From: Acetobacteraceae bacterium | GTDB taxonomy: Bacteria; Pseudomonadota; Alphaproteobacteria; Acetobacterales; Acetobacteraceae | Length of the DNA stretch: 64,000 nucleotides | Assembly (NCBI GenBank): GCA_030041375.1 | Contig: JASHOA010000069.1 | Coordinates: 1-64,000 of the forward strand | Direction of reading: 5' to 3' | Part shown: positions 8,228-21,700 of the stretch, one piece after another | How the letters are laid out: every line of letters begins with the position of its first letter | Numbering within the stretch: position 1 is the stretch's first letter | Position numbers and translations under genes: made by a program | The notes under the pieces: model-generated | Databases searched by the model: none | What the model saw: the letters and a program-made list of their open reading frames with translations, nothing else | Told to the model about the DNA's origin: nothing

Positions 8228-9328
8228 TCAGGCAGACTTCATGAACGTCGTCAGCTTCTCCGTAGCGGTCGCCTTGTCGGTGTTGTCCAAGGCAGCCAGC
8301 TCGGCAGCCAGCCGGTCCATCGCCGCTTCGTAGATCTGGCGCTCGGAAAAGCTCTGGTCCGGCTGCCCCGCGTTGCGATGCAGGTCCCGGACCACTTCGG
8401 CAATCGCCAGCGGATCGCCCGAGTTGATCTTCGCCTCGTATTCCTGCGCTCTGCGCGACCACATCGTGCGCTTGATGCGCGCCCTGCCGCGAAGCGTCGT
8501 CAGCGCGGCATCGAAGAGCTGCCGGCTGGCGAGCTTGCGCAGGCCCGCGCTGCGCGCCTTCTCGACCGGCACGCGCAAGGTCATCCGGTTTTCCTCGAAC
8601 GTGATGTGAATCAGTTCGAGGCGGTAGCCGGCAATGCTCTCGGTGACGATCCGCTCGATCTTGCCCACGCCGTGCGTGGGATAGACCACGTGATCGCCTT
8701 CAACGAAGGTTTCGAGCGGCGCCGGCGGCCGGGGCGGCAGCCCGACAACCGGGCGGCCCGGTGTCATTCCACCGCCAGGCCCCGGGCGCATGGTGCCCGT
8801 CGGAAACCCGCGCGGAGCAGGCGCCGCAGGCACCCGGCGCAGCTCGACAGGTGCCGGCCGGGCAACATGGGCCTCGACGATCATCTCGGCGACGGTGGCT
8901 ATTACTTCGGCTTCAATCGCGGGCTCGAGCGCCGGCTCGGGTGCGGCGGCCGGGGCCTTGGCGGCCGGCGCCACCGGTTCTTCTACGGCCACGGGCTGCG
9001 CGGGCGCCCCGGCAACAACGGGCACCGGCGCCGTCGTCGCCGTTGCCGGGCTCGCCGCCTTGACCGGCTCTGGTGGCGCTTCGGGCTTTACCTTGCTGGT
9101 CGTCCGCTCCTTCGGCGCTGCCTTCGCCACAGCCGGGTGCTTCACCTTGAGCAGAACAGGCTGAGACTTCGCCGCCACTTTCGCTTTGGCAGGCGCACGC
9201 ACCGGCACCTTGGCAGCCGGTTTCTTTACGATTCTGATACTTCCGCTCCTGGCCGGCCGATGCGCCGCCTTGGCAGGACCCGGCGAACGATGCGCCGTCG
9301 GCGACCGGGAAGCACTTTTGCTCGGCAA
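8228..9328 (-). CDS. CarD/CdnL-family transcription regulator with long basic N-terminal extension
   Basis: 366 residues. The CarD domain is confined to about 208-366 (FVEGDHVVYPTHGVGKI, the Tudor-like RNA polymerase-binding part, then a helical DNA-contacting half). CarD proteins bind the polymerase beta subunit and stabilise open promoter complexes. Residues 1-205 are an unusual extension rich in Ala, Pro and Lys: the first 90 residues are histone-H1-like (AKAKVAAK, VKHPAVAKAAPK), the next 60 acidic. The start is a TTG, chosen because AAAGGAG precedes it at good spacing and no ATG lies nearby. It follows fdxA in the same direction, as in many alphaproteobacteria. Confidence 0.88.
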   Translation of the reverse strand: MPSKSASRSPTAHRSPGPAKAAHRPARSGSIRIVKKPAAKVPVRAPAKAKVAAKSQPVLLKVKHPAVAKAAPKERTTSKVKPEAPPEPVKAASPATATTAPVPVVAGAPAQPVAVEEPVAPAAKAPAAAPEPALEPAIEAEVIATVAEMIVEAHVARPAPVELRRVPAAPAPRGFPTGTMRPGPGGGMTPGRPVVGLPPRPPAPLETFVEGDHVVYPTHGVGKIERIVTESIAGYRLELIHITFEENRMTLRVPVEKARSAGLRKLASRQLFDAALTTLRGRARIKRTMWSRRAQEYEAKINSGDPLAIAEVVRDLHRNAGQPDQSFSERQIYEAAMDRLAAELAALDNTDKATATEKLTTFMKSA

Positions 9329-9625
9329 TCCTTTCTCCTTTCAATCAGTAAGCCCAACCCTCAGGGCCCTCTGCGACGATGGCACGCCGCCGGAACTCCC
9401 GCTCGTCGGGACCGACCTTTTGATATCAAGCAGCACACCCCGGCGCTGAAACAGCGCCACCGAGATGCTGTTAAGTTGGTAAATATAGCACAAATAACGC
9501 GGTTTGCCACCGCCCGGCAGCATGAACAGCAGGTGAAAAAATGCTACCCGTTACGCTCGCTTTCCGGTTGTATCGCTCGATCGGCACCTCGTATCTTTGG
9601 GCCGGAAAGACAGCCGGCGAACCGC

Positions 9626-9958
9626 CTACGGCTTGCCCGGTTCCGGAGAGAAGAGCTTCGCTTTGTCCGGCTTGTCCTTCCACTCGTCGGCGTCCGCCGG
9701 CGGCTCCCCTTTTCGCGTGATGTTGGGCCACATCGCCGCGTAGGTGCGGTTGTGTTCAACCCACGCCCCGGCGCGATCGTCACTGTCCGGAACGATCGCC
9801 TCGACCGGGCATTCCGGCTCGCACACGCCGCAGTCGATGCACTCGTCCGGGTGAATAACCAGCATGTTCTCGCCGACATAGAAGCAATCGACAGGGCAGA
9901 CCTCGACGCAATCCATGTATTTGCAGCGAATACAACTTTCCATGACGACATAGGTCAT
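9626..9958 (-). CDS. fdxA: Seven-iron ferredoxin FdxA
   Basis: 110 residues. Cysteines 9, 17 and 50 fit the [3Fe-4S] ligands and cysteines 21, 40, 43 and 46 the [4Fe-4S] ligands of Azotobacter-type ferredoxin I, each offset by one residue. Cys25 in VDCFYVGE is the usual extra cysteine. A low-potential cytoplasmic electron carrier whose partner is not evident here. The 297 bases between it and the CarD gene contain an AT-rich patch (9475-9495) that may carry the CarD promoter. Confidence 0.95.
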   Translation of the reverse strand: MTYVVMESCIRCKYMDCVEVCPVDCFYVGENMLVIHPDECIDCGVCEPECPVEAIVPDSDDRAGAWVEHNRTYAAMWPNITRKGEPPADADEWKDKPDKAKLFSPEPGKP

Positions 9959-9994
9959 CGCCAGTTCTCCATCGGCTGAGCCGGCGGCAGCAAT

Positions 9995-10335
9995 TCAGCT
10001 TTGGCTTCCGGTGCCCGGCGCGCGCCGTATGCCGCCTTCACTGTTGGCGTGCAAGAGAGCGGGCCGCTCCGGCAACTCGTCGTAAAGCAGGCATGCCGCC
10101 TCCGCGGGCCCGCGCCTGAGCGCCAGCGCCTTTACGGCAAGCACCCGTACTCCCGGACCGAGTGGCAGCGTCAGCACATCGCCGGGCCTGAGCCGCGCGT
10201 GCGGCTTTTCTGTCGCCTGCCGGTTGATACGCACCCGCCCCTCCCGCACGAGGTCCGCCGCCCGCGCCCGGCTCTTCGCCAGGCGCGCGCACCACAGCCA
10301 CGCATCCAGGCGCTGTTCCTCGGGCAGAGGCCGCT

Positions 10336-10339
<4 letters not shown>
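9995..10339 (-). CDS. S4-domain RNA-binding protein (Hsp15/HslR-like)
   Basis: 114 residues. The S4 domain spans about 8-70 (RLDAWLWCARLAKSRARAADLVREGRVRINR), followed by a basic tail. Relatives bind RNA; E. coli Hsp15 recognises 50S subunits stalled with peptidyl-tRNA. Its ATG overlaps the TGA of the helicase upstream, so translation is coupled. The helicase, S4 protein, ferredoxin, CarD order is a recurring alphaproteobacterial block. Confidence 0.9.
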
Positions 10340-12834
<2,495 letters not shown>

Positions 12835-12892
12835 GCGATGATGTTCGGGGCGGCGGGAGTGGATTGCAAGCCCGCCCTCCCTGCCGGCGCTG

Positions 12893-15664
12893 CTATTCGA
12901 GCCGCACGCTGCTGCTGATTCCAAGTTCCTCCAGCACCTGCCTGAGTTCCTCCGCCATGGCTTCAACCGAATCGCCCGGCAGCGTCACTTCGAGCGAGAG
13001 GCCGATCCGAAGCGCGGAGCCGGCACGGAGTCGCGGCAGGATCCGCGTGCCGAGCCGATTCCACTGCTCGGATGGCACGGCTGCCTCGAGCGAGAGTTTT
13101 CGCGCCGGCCGATCGGCCTGAGCCGCCTCCGCGCGCGTGGCCGCGGACGGTGTCGGGATCGGCGCGCCCGGCGCGGGTGCGGCAGGTTCGGGCGCACCCG
13201 CCGCCCCGCCCCGCGGTTCCTTGAGCGCCAGGGCTGTAGCCCTCCGCAACAGGAACATCTCCGAATCGAATTGCACGTCCTCGGGCGCCAGCAGCTCCTG
13301 GAAGCGGACACTCTCATAACCGTCTCCGGCCGCTTTCCATGCCACGCCGAAATCGCCGCGCATCACGAACTCGGCGATCTTCGGTTTGAGAATGGCGTCG
13401 GGATCGACCAGCCGGGTCAGCGATCCATCGAGAAAACTCTGTCTGAGGCTCGCCAGCGGCCAGGCGCCGCTTTCCATCAGCGCCGGCGGCCAGCGCCGTT
13501 CGATGTAGCCCGCCCCGATGCCCTCGTTCAGCAGCGCCTCGGATTTCAGCGCCGCGATGACCCGCCCCGGAAGTGTGCCGCCGCCCGAGGCGTGGCCGGC
13601 GCCGAGATCGATCACCTTCAGCCCCGCCGGTTCTCCCTTTTCGGCCAGCAGCACGAAGCGGTAATCCGACCAGACGGCATCCTTTGCCGCCTCCTCCGCC
13701 TCCTTCACCTTCCCTTTCAACTCGACGCGCTCGTTGCGATCGAACTCGCCTCCGAGCGCGCCGGCATCGACCTCACGCTCCACCTTCTTCCAGGCGAGTG
13801 CGAGTTCGATCCGGTCGCGCAAGTCGCGGCCGGGTTTCTTGAGGCACCAGACGATCGCGGCCGGATAACGTCGCGGTGCCGTGCCTCGGTTCTTCGTCCA
13901 ATCCGCAACCTGCTCGCGGAGCGCCTCGCTTCCCGACCATTCCAGCGACGGTTCCGCCACCATCAGCGTCAAGCGCGGCGTATCGCCAAGCTCCGCCGCC
14001 TCGCCGCGGAACAGCTCCACAGGAAGCACTGCGCCGCGCCGGAACTCGGTCTCGACATGGCGCAGCATCGCCGGCCTCACCTCGTTCTCCTCGTCGAGCG
14101 AAGCGCGGCGATCGCTCACCACCTTGCGCATCGTGGGCCGATAGCCCACGCGATAACCGTCCGTCCCCACCCTGCGGAGGAAGTAGGAGCGGTCTTCGAG
14201 CGCGGCAGCGGCGCTGTCGATCGTGGTCGTGTCGAGACCCGGTTCGCCGAGCGCGAAGCGAAGCTCCGGCAGATGTGCCGCCTTGTCGGCCTGGCCACCG
14301 GAGGATTCGAACAGGATCGCCGTCCCAACGCGCCCGTGGATGTCGCGCAGCGGTCCCTCTCTGTCGGCATCGAGCGCTCTTGCATGTGCGCGCTCTCCGG
14401 CAATGTCCGTCTCGATCGCGGCCATCAGCCGCGGCTCGCCGAGCTGGCCGAGCACTACGCTCCGGAAGCCAGGCTCTGCGAGCGGCGCCGAGCCGAGCGT
14501 GATCAGCGGCTCGTTCCGCGCGATTCGGAATGATTCCTGGGCGGCGAGCGAGATCCACTGCGCCAGCATGGCCAGCGTGCCGCGCGTCTGCTGGTACTGC
14601 GGCAAAGCCTGCCATTTGCGCTGGAATACTGAAAGCGTGGCCGGATGGAACGGGTAGCAGGCAGCGAAGCGGCGCTCGAGATTGTCCCGTCCCTTGGCCT
14701 CAATCGCGGCCGAGTTCACTTCCATCCATTCCGGCGGAAGCTGGGCGCGACGCGCGAAGCACCACTCGGCAAAGTTTTTCGCGACACTTTTCCGCGTCCG
14801 CTCGGCCCCGAGATCCTCGAACAGGCGCCTCCGTACCACCTCGGCAATCTCGGCTTCGTCGTTGGCGATCAGGTCCTTGGCAACGCGGCGCACGACCTTG
14901 GAAATCCGGTCCTGCCATTCCTGGTCGTGCTCGGTCATCTCGACCTGGCTGCGCGGCAGGCTGATCACTGCGGCACTGTGCGTCGTTGCGGTCATCGCGA
15001 CGGTGAGATTCTGGATGAAGGCATGAAACGAATCCGCTGCGCCGCGATGGCGGTTGATGAAGTTCAGCACCTCGTCGAACAGCAGCAGAACCGGCGCGCT
15101 GGCAGCGCGGAAAACCGCGCCGATCGCCTCGGTCCCGGGCGGCGATTTTGTCGCCGCCGGCCCGAGCGCGGCAATCCCAGCCTCGCCCGCTAGTTGCCGC
15201 GCCAGATCGATCCACGGCGTCTCGCAATTTTCACGCGGATCCCAGGCATTGCCGACGAACACCGCAACCTTCGCTTCCGGCACACGCGCCAAGCCGGCCT
15301 CACGCAGCAAATCCGTCACACCCGGCAGGCCAAACGCCGCTTCGCCTTGCCTCGCAAGATGGTAAAGCGCGGTGAGCGTGTGCGTCTTGCCGCCGCCGAA
15401 CTGGGTGATCAGCGTCAGCACCGGCGCCGTGTTCGCGGTGCGCCCGGCAAGCCTCGCGAGCACCATGCCGGCGTGCTCGCGGAGCGCGCGCGTGAAAGAG
15501 GTGCGGGCGAAGAATTGCTCAGGATTCCGGTAATCTTCCGGCGCCGTGCCCGCCACCACCTGTTCGAGCGCGATCGCGAATTCGTCGGGATTGAACGAGC
15601 GGCCCTCGCGCACTTCCTTGCGCGCGGTTGCAACCTTGTACCACGGCTCCATGACCGGGCTCAT
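12893..15664 (-). CDS. DUF499 AAA+-type ATPase (COG1483), defence-associated
   Basis: 923 residues, usual length. Walker A lies near 88-96 (FGGGKTHTL), Walker B near 210-217 (VLLLFDEVLNF). The C-terminal third is a charged region followed by a linker of Pro and Ala (about 840-870) and a final domain with an alternating-strand pattern. DUF499 proteins are regularly encoded beside DUF1156 methylases and large helicases in defence islands; their biochemical role is not established. The ATG overlaps the stop of the methylase gene (ATGA). The frame is intact, unlike its upstream partner. Confidence 0.88.
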   Translation of the reverse strand: MSPVMEPWYKVATARKEVREGRSFNPDEFAIALEQVVAGTAPEDYRNPEQFFARTSFTRALREHAGMVLARLAGRTANTAPVLTLITQFGGGKTHTLTALYHLARQGEAAFGLPGVTDLLREAGLARVPEAKVAVFVGNAWDPRENCETPWIDLARQLAGEAGIAALGPAATKSPPGTEAIGAVFRAASAPVLLLFDEVLNFINRHRGAADSFHAFIQNLTVAMTATTHSAAVISLPRSQVEMTEHDQEWQDRISKVVRRVAKDLIANDEAEIAEVVRRRLFEDLGAERTRKSVAKNFAEWCFARRAQLPPEWMEVNSAAIEAKGRDNLERRFAACYPFHPATLSVFQRKWQALPQYQQTRGTLAMLAQWISLAAQESFRIARNEPLITLGSAPLAEPGFRSVVLGQLGEPRLMAAIETDIAGERAHARALDADREGPLRDIHGRVGTAILFESSGGQADKAAHLPELRFALGEPGLDTTTIDSAAAALEDRSYFLRRVGTDGYRVGYRPTMRKVVSDRRASLDEENEVRPAMLRHVETEFRRGAVLPVELFRGEAAELGDTPRLTLMVAEPSLEWSGSEALREQVADWTKNRGTAPRRYPAAIVWCLKKPGRDLRDRIELALAWKKVEREVDAGALGGEFDRNERVELKGKVKEAEEAAKDAVWSDYRFVLLAEKGEPAGLKVIDLGAGHASGGGTLPGRVIAALKSEALLNEGIGAGYIERRWPPALMESGAWPLASLRQSFLDGSLTRLVDPDAILKPKIAEFVMRGDFGVAWKAAGDGYESVRFQELLAPEDVQFDSEMFLLRRATALALKEPRGGAAGAPEPAAPAPGAPIPTPSAATRAEAAQADRPARKLSLEAAVPSEQWNRLGTRILPRLRAGSALRIGLSLEVTLPGDSVEAMAEELRQVLEELGISSSVRLE

Positions 15665-16761
15665 CTCGGCAGAGCGAGCAGCATCGCGTCCAGCAACCGC
15701 TTTTCCTCCGACGCCACAGGATAGAGCGCCGAAAGCGCATTGGCGAGGCGGAGAAAATCGGAGCCCCGTTCCTGCTCGGCCCGGATCAGGGTTTTCAGCG
15801 CATTGGTCCGCCCCGAGGCTTGCAGCAGCATCGCCGCGTGCACGCGGTCGAGGGTCGTCGCCTGTCTCTCAGGCGAAAGCGTGGGATCGGCGCCGGCGAC
15901 CCGCGGGGCGCGGCCCTTGATCGGCACCGCGCGAGGAGGCTCAACCTCCATCTCCGGGAAGAGAATTCCCTGCGGCGAACGCGCAACCATCGCGGCCTCG
16001 CGCTCCAGCCTGAGCGCCACGCCCTCAGCGCCTTCGGCGCCGAAAAGCTGGCGCGCGCGCTCGGTCACGGGGAGCAGGCGGACAGCGCCTTTCGCTGTCT
16101 CGATGATCCGGCCTTCCCATTGCTGGAGCCCGATGCCGAGCGGCTGGGCGAACCGGCGCACCACGTCGAAGATCAGCACAGGTCCTCTGGCCCGGCCATG
16201 GGATGCTGTCTCTTCGTCCTCCTCCGGCTCTTCGTCCCCGCTATCCTCTGCCTCCGCCGCATGCCCATCCGTGCTCTGCAAGGTCCATAGGAACAATGCT
16301 GTCAGCCGCGCATCCTCTTCGAGCACCCCGAGCGCGCCGTTTCTCGCTGCTGCCTCGGCCGTGCCAAGCACCTGCTCGAGCGCGCTCCGTCCGACAACCT
16401 CCCATACCTTTTCGAGGTACTCGGGAAGCTTGACCTCCTCGCCGGCTGCGGTTTCCACTCTCACATAACGGCTGAAGATCTCGAGCGCGGGACCGATGCA
16501 GGCAAAGACGAGATCCGCGCCCCGCACGCCCTCGCCTTGCAAGCGGCCCATCCATTCGCCGACACGCCGGGGCAGCTCGCGCAGCACTTCCGCCCAGTCG
16601 CCGATGCCCGCGTCATCCGGCCGCGGCCGGCAGATGAGATGCACGCTGGTAGCAAGCGCGGCAGAATCACGTGCGCGCAGGCGCCCGGGGCGCTCCGTTG
16701 CGATCGGCCACGATCCGGTGATGATCCAGCCGCCACGGATCATCCCCGAAAGCAGCGCCTC

Positions 16762-16764
16762 CTA
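16762..16764 (-). other. Nonsense codon in the DUF1156 methylase
   Basis: TAG in the frame that otherwise reads TTEG then EALLSGM; a single G-to-A change from TGG (Trp) would explain it. The frame after it stays open for 360 codons to 15661. Confidence 0.8.
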
Positions 16765-17008
16765 TCCTTCCGTGGTCTTGTGGGCGAAGACCACCGTACC
16801 GACGCCGTCCTCTCGCGTGACCCGCCTGCCTTCAGCAAAGGCTTTCGCCATCTTTTCCTCGAACCACGCGCGATCCTTCGGCCGATTCCCGTCGCGCTTG
16901 GTCTCGTCCTGGACGATTTCCCGTTGCTTTGGCGAGAGCGCATTTGTGTGATCGGACGGATCCCGCAGCGTTCGGATCCCGGGAAGTGCTCGCTTGAGCC
17001 AGACAATG

Positions 17009-17015
17009 AAAAAAA
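17009..17015 (-). other. Homopolymer frameshift site in the DUF1156 methylase
   Basis: Seven consecutive T on the coding strand. Read as seven, the product leaves the family after DLSDFF; read as six, DFFIVWLKRALPGIRTL follows, which is the expected family sequence after the NPPY-type motif. Confidence 0.8.
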
Positions 17016-17882
17016 TCGGACAGGTCGGCGTACGGAACGGCGTCGTAGTAGGGTGGATCGGTGAACCAGACCGTGGCAGTGTCATCCGGCAACGGATGCT
17101 GCGCAGCATCGGCCGATTCTATCTGGCCGGGAGATGCCTTCCACCCCTGCTCAGCGACCTCGGCCACCCAGTCCACCGCCGCCGAAAAATTCGATGCCAA
17201 ATCTCCAGTCGGAACGATCTCTGTGAAGTCCCACATCATGGGCAGTGCCTGCCGGCCAAACGTTCCCGCTACGGCTTCGACCGATGTTCGCCACCGGACC
17301 AGAGACGAGGATTGCTCGCCACACCTGCCGAGCGCCATTGCCATGCATCGGCGATCCCTGCCGCCGTCTCCGTGCTGCTCGCTGGCTACAAGGCGAGCGA
17401 GAGAAGCCAGCGCCAGCTTCTGCCGCGCGGTGAACAAATCGCCCCATTGCAACATGCCATAGCGCTGCACGCGGAAGCCGAGCGTGCCGACCGGCGGCAG
17501 CTTCTCATCCGGCACAGGACAGAGCCCCTGCCGGCCATTCCGCTCCCACGCCTCCAGCAGCGCCTCGAGGCGCATCGCAGCCTCGCGCACGGCCGCGTAA
17601 TCCTGCGCTGCCGGCAGCCGGTAATGCCGGCCCGTCTCGCCCGGCCTGAGCGTCACCACGGCAAGCAGCATCGCGCCGCTGACGCGCCTTCCTTCCGCGT
17701 CGAACACCACGTCCGCGCCGCCGCGCTGCGCGGCGAGCTGCGCGCGCACCCGATCGGGCGAAAGCACCACACCGCAGCAAGGGCAGCGCGCCTTGGCTCG
17801 CGCGACCGTTCCGGCCGGAACGTCCTTCTCCGTCTCTGGCGTAAAGATCTCAAACTTCACCCGCGGCCCACCTGCTACGGCC

Positions 17883-17960
17883 ACCCTCATCCTGCCCTCT
17901 CCCAGAGGAATAGGGTCCCAGGATTTCCTCTCTCCCTCTGGGAGAGGGCAGGGTGAGGGT
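17883..17960. repeat. 78-bp palindromic element inserted in the methylase gene
   Basis: Arms of 25 bases (17883-17907 and 17936-17960) are inverted repeats with one mismatch, built on the core CTGGGAGAGGGCAGGGTGAG; the spacer is 28 bases. Similar palindromes are scattered between genes in many proteobacteria. Here the element lies inside the coding region, about residues 258-284, and adds exactly 26 codons (PCPLPEGER and GEGRMRV are its translation), so it does not shift the frame. Confidence 0.8.
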
Positions 17961-18729
17961 CTGCCGAGTGCCTTGTAGCGGAGCGCGCACAAGCGGTTTT
18001 TCTTGCGGCAGAGCCAGAAGGAACGGACGAGCGGGATCTCCGCGCCGCAATCCGGTGCCTCGCAGCGCACAGTGCGCGCCCAGAGAAAGGCGATCGGCGT
18101 CGCTCCGTCCGCATCCTTCGGGTAGACCGCCGCAAGCTCCCGCTCGGCTTCCTTCTTGATCTCCGCCCCAGTCCTTCGCAATTTCTCCGCAAGTGCCTGC
18201 CCGTGGCGCGGAATATCCTCCAGCATCACCTTGAGAATCAGGCAGGCGACGGGATTGAGATCGCTCGCGAACGCCTCGCAGCCGACGCGCAGCGCCTCCA
18301 GGGGGATCGAGCCGCCGCCCGCGAACGGATCGACGACCAGCGGCGGCTCCTCGCCATGTGCCGCCGCGACCAGCGCGCGGCTGATGCCGAGATAGGTCGG
18401 CTTCGCCGCGTGATTCCAGTCCGCGAAATCGCCGATGAATTTCAGGAGTGCCCGCCTGAGATCCAAATCGCTCGTGCCGATGTTGCATCCGGCCTCGGGC
18501 AAATGCGCGCGCGCCGCGCGTTTGAACGCCTCCGGGCAGAGGGGGTCGCAAGGATCGGGCCAAAGAAGAGCCAGCAGAACGGCGCGGCACGAAGCGAGTG
18601 GCCGGCGCGCCCACCACAGATGCAGCGTACTCGGATGCCCGTGCCGGATCGATTTTTCGCGCGCCGCATGCCGGGAGACGACCGCGATCGGAAAATCCGC
18701 CTCGGCAAGCCGGCGGCACGCCTTGGGAA

Positions 18730-21700
18730 TCATTGGCCGCCGCTCGAAATCGCGCTCACGGAGAGCGCATAGTGCGCGACCTTCGTCACCTCCTCCCATG
18801 CCAGCGCCGCCGGATCGTGCTGCGGCTCATTGAGGCGCGGCGCCGCATCGCAATCCGTGACAACGTAAAGCCAATAGCAGTCGCGCCGGTCTTCGGCCAC
18901 GCGGCGCTCGTTCGGGGTCAGCAGAACGGTGCCCGTGGAGCCGCCGATTCCCTTCACCTCGATCAGCCGCAATTCGCCGGAAGAGTGATCGAGGCTCGTC
19001 ATGTCGTAGCCGAGATTCTTCGCCGAAACATCCGTGGGCTCCCTCCCCGCCTCCCGCTCGTATGCCATCACCACGCGCATCGCAGTCGCTTCGGTCTCGA
19101 GATCCTGCCTCAGGTTTCGAAGCTCCGCCGTTTCCCGCTCCGGGTGCGGCAGGATGAGAACACTCGCAATCCGTTCGACTGCCTGCAAGGAGAGCGCCTC
19201 ATCTCGATCGAGCACCGCCCGGCGCTGCGCGCGGTGCGCGGTTAGCTCGTCGTGCCGCGCTTCGGCCCGGACCAGCCTCCCCTCCGCACCGGCAAGCCCC
19301 TGCTCGACATCCTCCTGGGCGCGGCCGATTTCCCAATCCGCCCGCTGGATCAGTTCCTTGAGAGAACCGTCCACATGCTCACGAACACGCGCGATCTCGG
19401 CCTGCCGCTCGCGCTGCACAGCATCGAGAAACGGCGCGAGCGCCTCGGCGTGAAGAAAGTCCGTTGCCTCCGCTACGAGAGCGACCTCCGGGACAAGCGT
19501 TGCCGCCGGTGCCGGCTGGAAGTCGCCGAGCAGGCCAGGTTCGGCAAGCCGTGGCCCGCCGTTCTCTCCGAGCACCACGGCAAACAGCCGCTCATGGATG
19601 ATCTGTCCTGTCCCATCCACCACGCGCGCGCGATAGAAATCCACCCGTGCCGGGCTCACGTGCTGCAGCGAATAGAAGCAGGCTTCTTTGGCAAGAGAGT
19701 CCGCGGCTTTCGCCCGGATGTGGCGGCGCACCGCTTCGAACAGCGGATGTCCGGGCGTGACCCATTCGAGGTCCTGGTTTTCCGCGGTCTGCCGATCCGT
19801 CGTGAAACGCGGATAGCGGCTGGCGATCGCGGCAAGGCGCCAGTCCGATTCTCGCTCGTAGGACAGCAGGACGGAAGGTGTGCGGATCGCCTCGAAGCTG
19901 TGTGGCGGCGCGGCCGGCTTCAAGGCAAGCGGAACGACGGGCGCGGCCTCGGAGAGAAAACGGGCGATCGTTTCCGGTACCAGGCGCCGCTCCTGCGCCC
20001 GCGCCCGCCGCTCGACCAGCATGCCGAGATTGAGTTTCTTCGTCGCCAGGCCCTCGAGCGCATTCTGGCAGATGGCGCGGAACTGGTTTTCATCGACGTT
20101 GCGAAGCAGCCGGTCTTCGAGATCGCCGTCACCGATCTTCCCGGCATAATAGTCGCGCAGAACCGATTCGATCCGCGCCGGGGGAAGCACCTCGCCCACC
20201 ACGTTGAACACCGCATCGTCGTCGAGCGCGTTGCGGATCTCCTGCAATCGCTCCAGCAGCCGCTGCAGGACGCGGCCCTCGACCGTGTTGCCGGCGACGA
20301 AGTTGAAAATCAGGCAGTCCTGGCGCTGCCCGTAGCGGTGGATGCGGCCCATCCGCTGCTCCAGGCGGTTCGGGTTCCAGGGAATATCGTAGTTGAAGAG
20401 GACATTGCAGACCTGGAGGTTGATGCCTTCGCCGGCCGCTTCGGTCGCGACCAGGACCTGGATGGTGCCTTCACGGAACTGCTGTTCGGCATGAAGCCGC
20501 GTGCCCGGCTCCTCGCGCGAGCCCGGCCGCATGCCGCCATGGATGAAGCCGGTGCGGAAGCCCCAACTCTTCAGCTTTGCCACCAGATAGTCGAGCGTGT
20601 CGCGAAATTCCGTGAAAATCAGCAAGCGCCGGTCCGAATCGACGAAAAACCCCTCCACCGCCAGGACCTCCTTGAGGCGGGAGAGTTTTGCCTCGGCCCC
20701 TGCCTCTTCAAGGGCGCGGGCCTCCGCCGCCAGGAGTTTGAGCTCGGCGATCTCCTCCCGTACTTCTGCGCCGCCGGCGGCGAGCGTCATCGCCGCGAGA
20801 GCCTGCTCGATCCCCTCGCGCTCGCTCTCCTCCATCTCCTCGAGATCCGCTGCGTCCGGCAAATCGGCAGGCTGAGCGCGCGCCAGTGTCTCCGCCCGAC
20901 CGAGATTTTCCTCGAGCCTTCTGGCTCGCTTCTCGAGCGAGCGCCGCATGGCGTAGGTCGAGGAAGCAAGCCGCCGCTGATAGAGCGACATCAGGAAGCC
21001 CACGGCGCGGGCGCGCGGATCATCGCTCCTTGCGGCGGCCCGTGCGCTCTGGCGCTTCACGAAGCGTGTCACGCGGTCATAGAGCGCGTATTCCGCATCG
21101 TCGATCGCGAAGTTCACGGTATGCGGAATGCGCTTTGTGAAGATCGGCGCCGTCGCCCAAGTTCCGTCCGGTTGCCTTTCGGGGAAGTAGCGCATCGCCT
21201 CCTTGGTGCGGCGGAGATAGAAGGGTGCCCGGCGGTTCTGCATCGCCTTGCCGATGGAGGTGACGTCGGCATAGGCGTCAGCATCGAGAAGCTGAAGGAA
21301 AAGGCTGAAATTCTCCGGATCCCCCTTGTGTGGCGTCGCGGTCAGCAGAAGCATATGGTCGGAGTTGTCGCGTAACAGCTCGCCCAGGCGATAGCGCTGG
21401 CTCTTATGCGTCGAATCGGCGGCCGACATACGGTGCGCCTCGTCCACGATCACCAGATCCCAGCGCACCTGCCTGAGCCCCGCCAGGACGTCGGCGCGCT
21501 TGGCCAGATCGAGCGAGGCGATCACCCGCTTCTGCTCCAGCCACTGGTTGACACCGAACTGCTCGCGGATGTCGCCGCCTTTTATCACCACGAATTTCGC
21601 GTCGAATTTTTCGCGGAGTTCCCGCTGCCACTGGAAGGCGAGATTGGCCGGGCAGACGATCAGGGTGCGCTCGGCGAGACCGCGCAGCTCCAGCTCGCGC

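Larger units (their letters stand above)
15661..18733 (-). pseudogene. DUF1156 adenine-specific DNA methylase (COG1743), frameshifted and interrupted
   Basis: Continuous homology runs across three pieces. Piece 1 (18733 to about 17009) holds the N-terminus with SIRHGHPSTLHLWWARRP, a DPFAGGGSIPLEALR SAM motif, a Zn-ribbon and the catalytic TDPPYYDAVPYADLSDFF. At the A7 run 17009-17015 the frame breaks: removing one base gives DFFIVWLKRA and continues correctly. The restored frame ends at TAG (16762-16764) where the sequence TTEG-stop-EALLSGMIRGGW expects Trp (TGG). Piece 3 then runs in the same frame to 15661. A 78-bp palindromic insert lies at 17883-17960. Starts by ATGA overlap with the helicase gene. 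Probably inactive unless the lesions are sequence errors. Confidence 0.85.

Noticed and set aside
17001-17030. Programmed ribosomal frameshifting at the T7 run of the methylase
   Set aside because: The corrected frame meets a TAG 250 bases later, so slippage alone cannot make a full product, and I see no stimulatory structure downstream.
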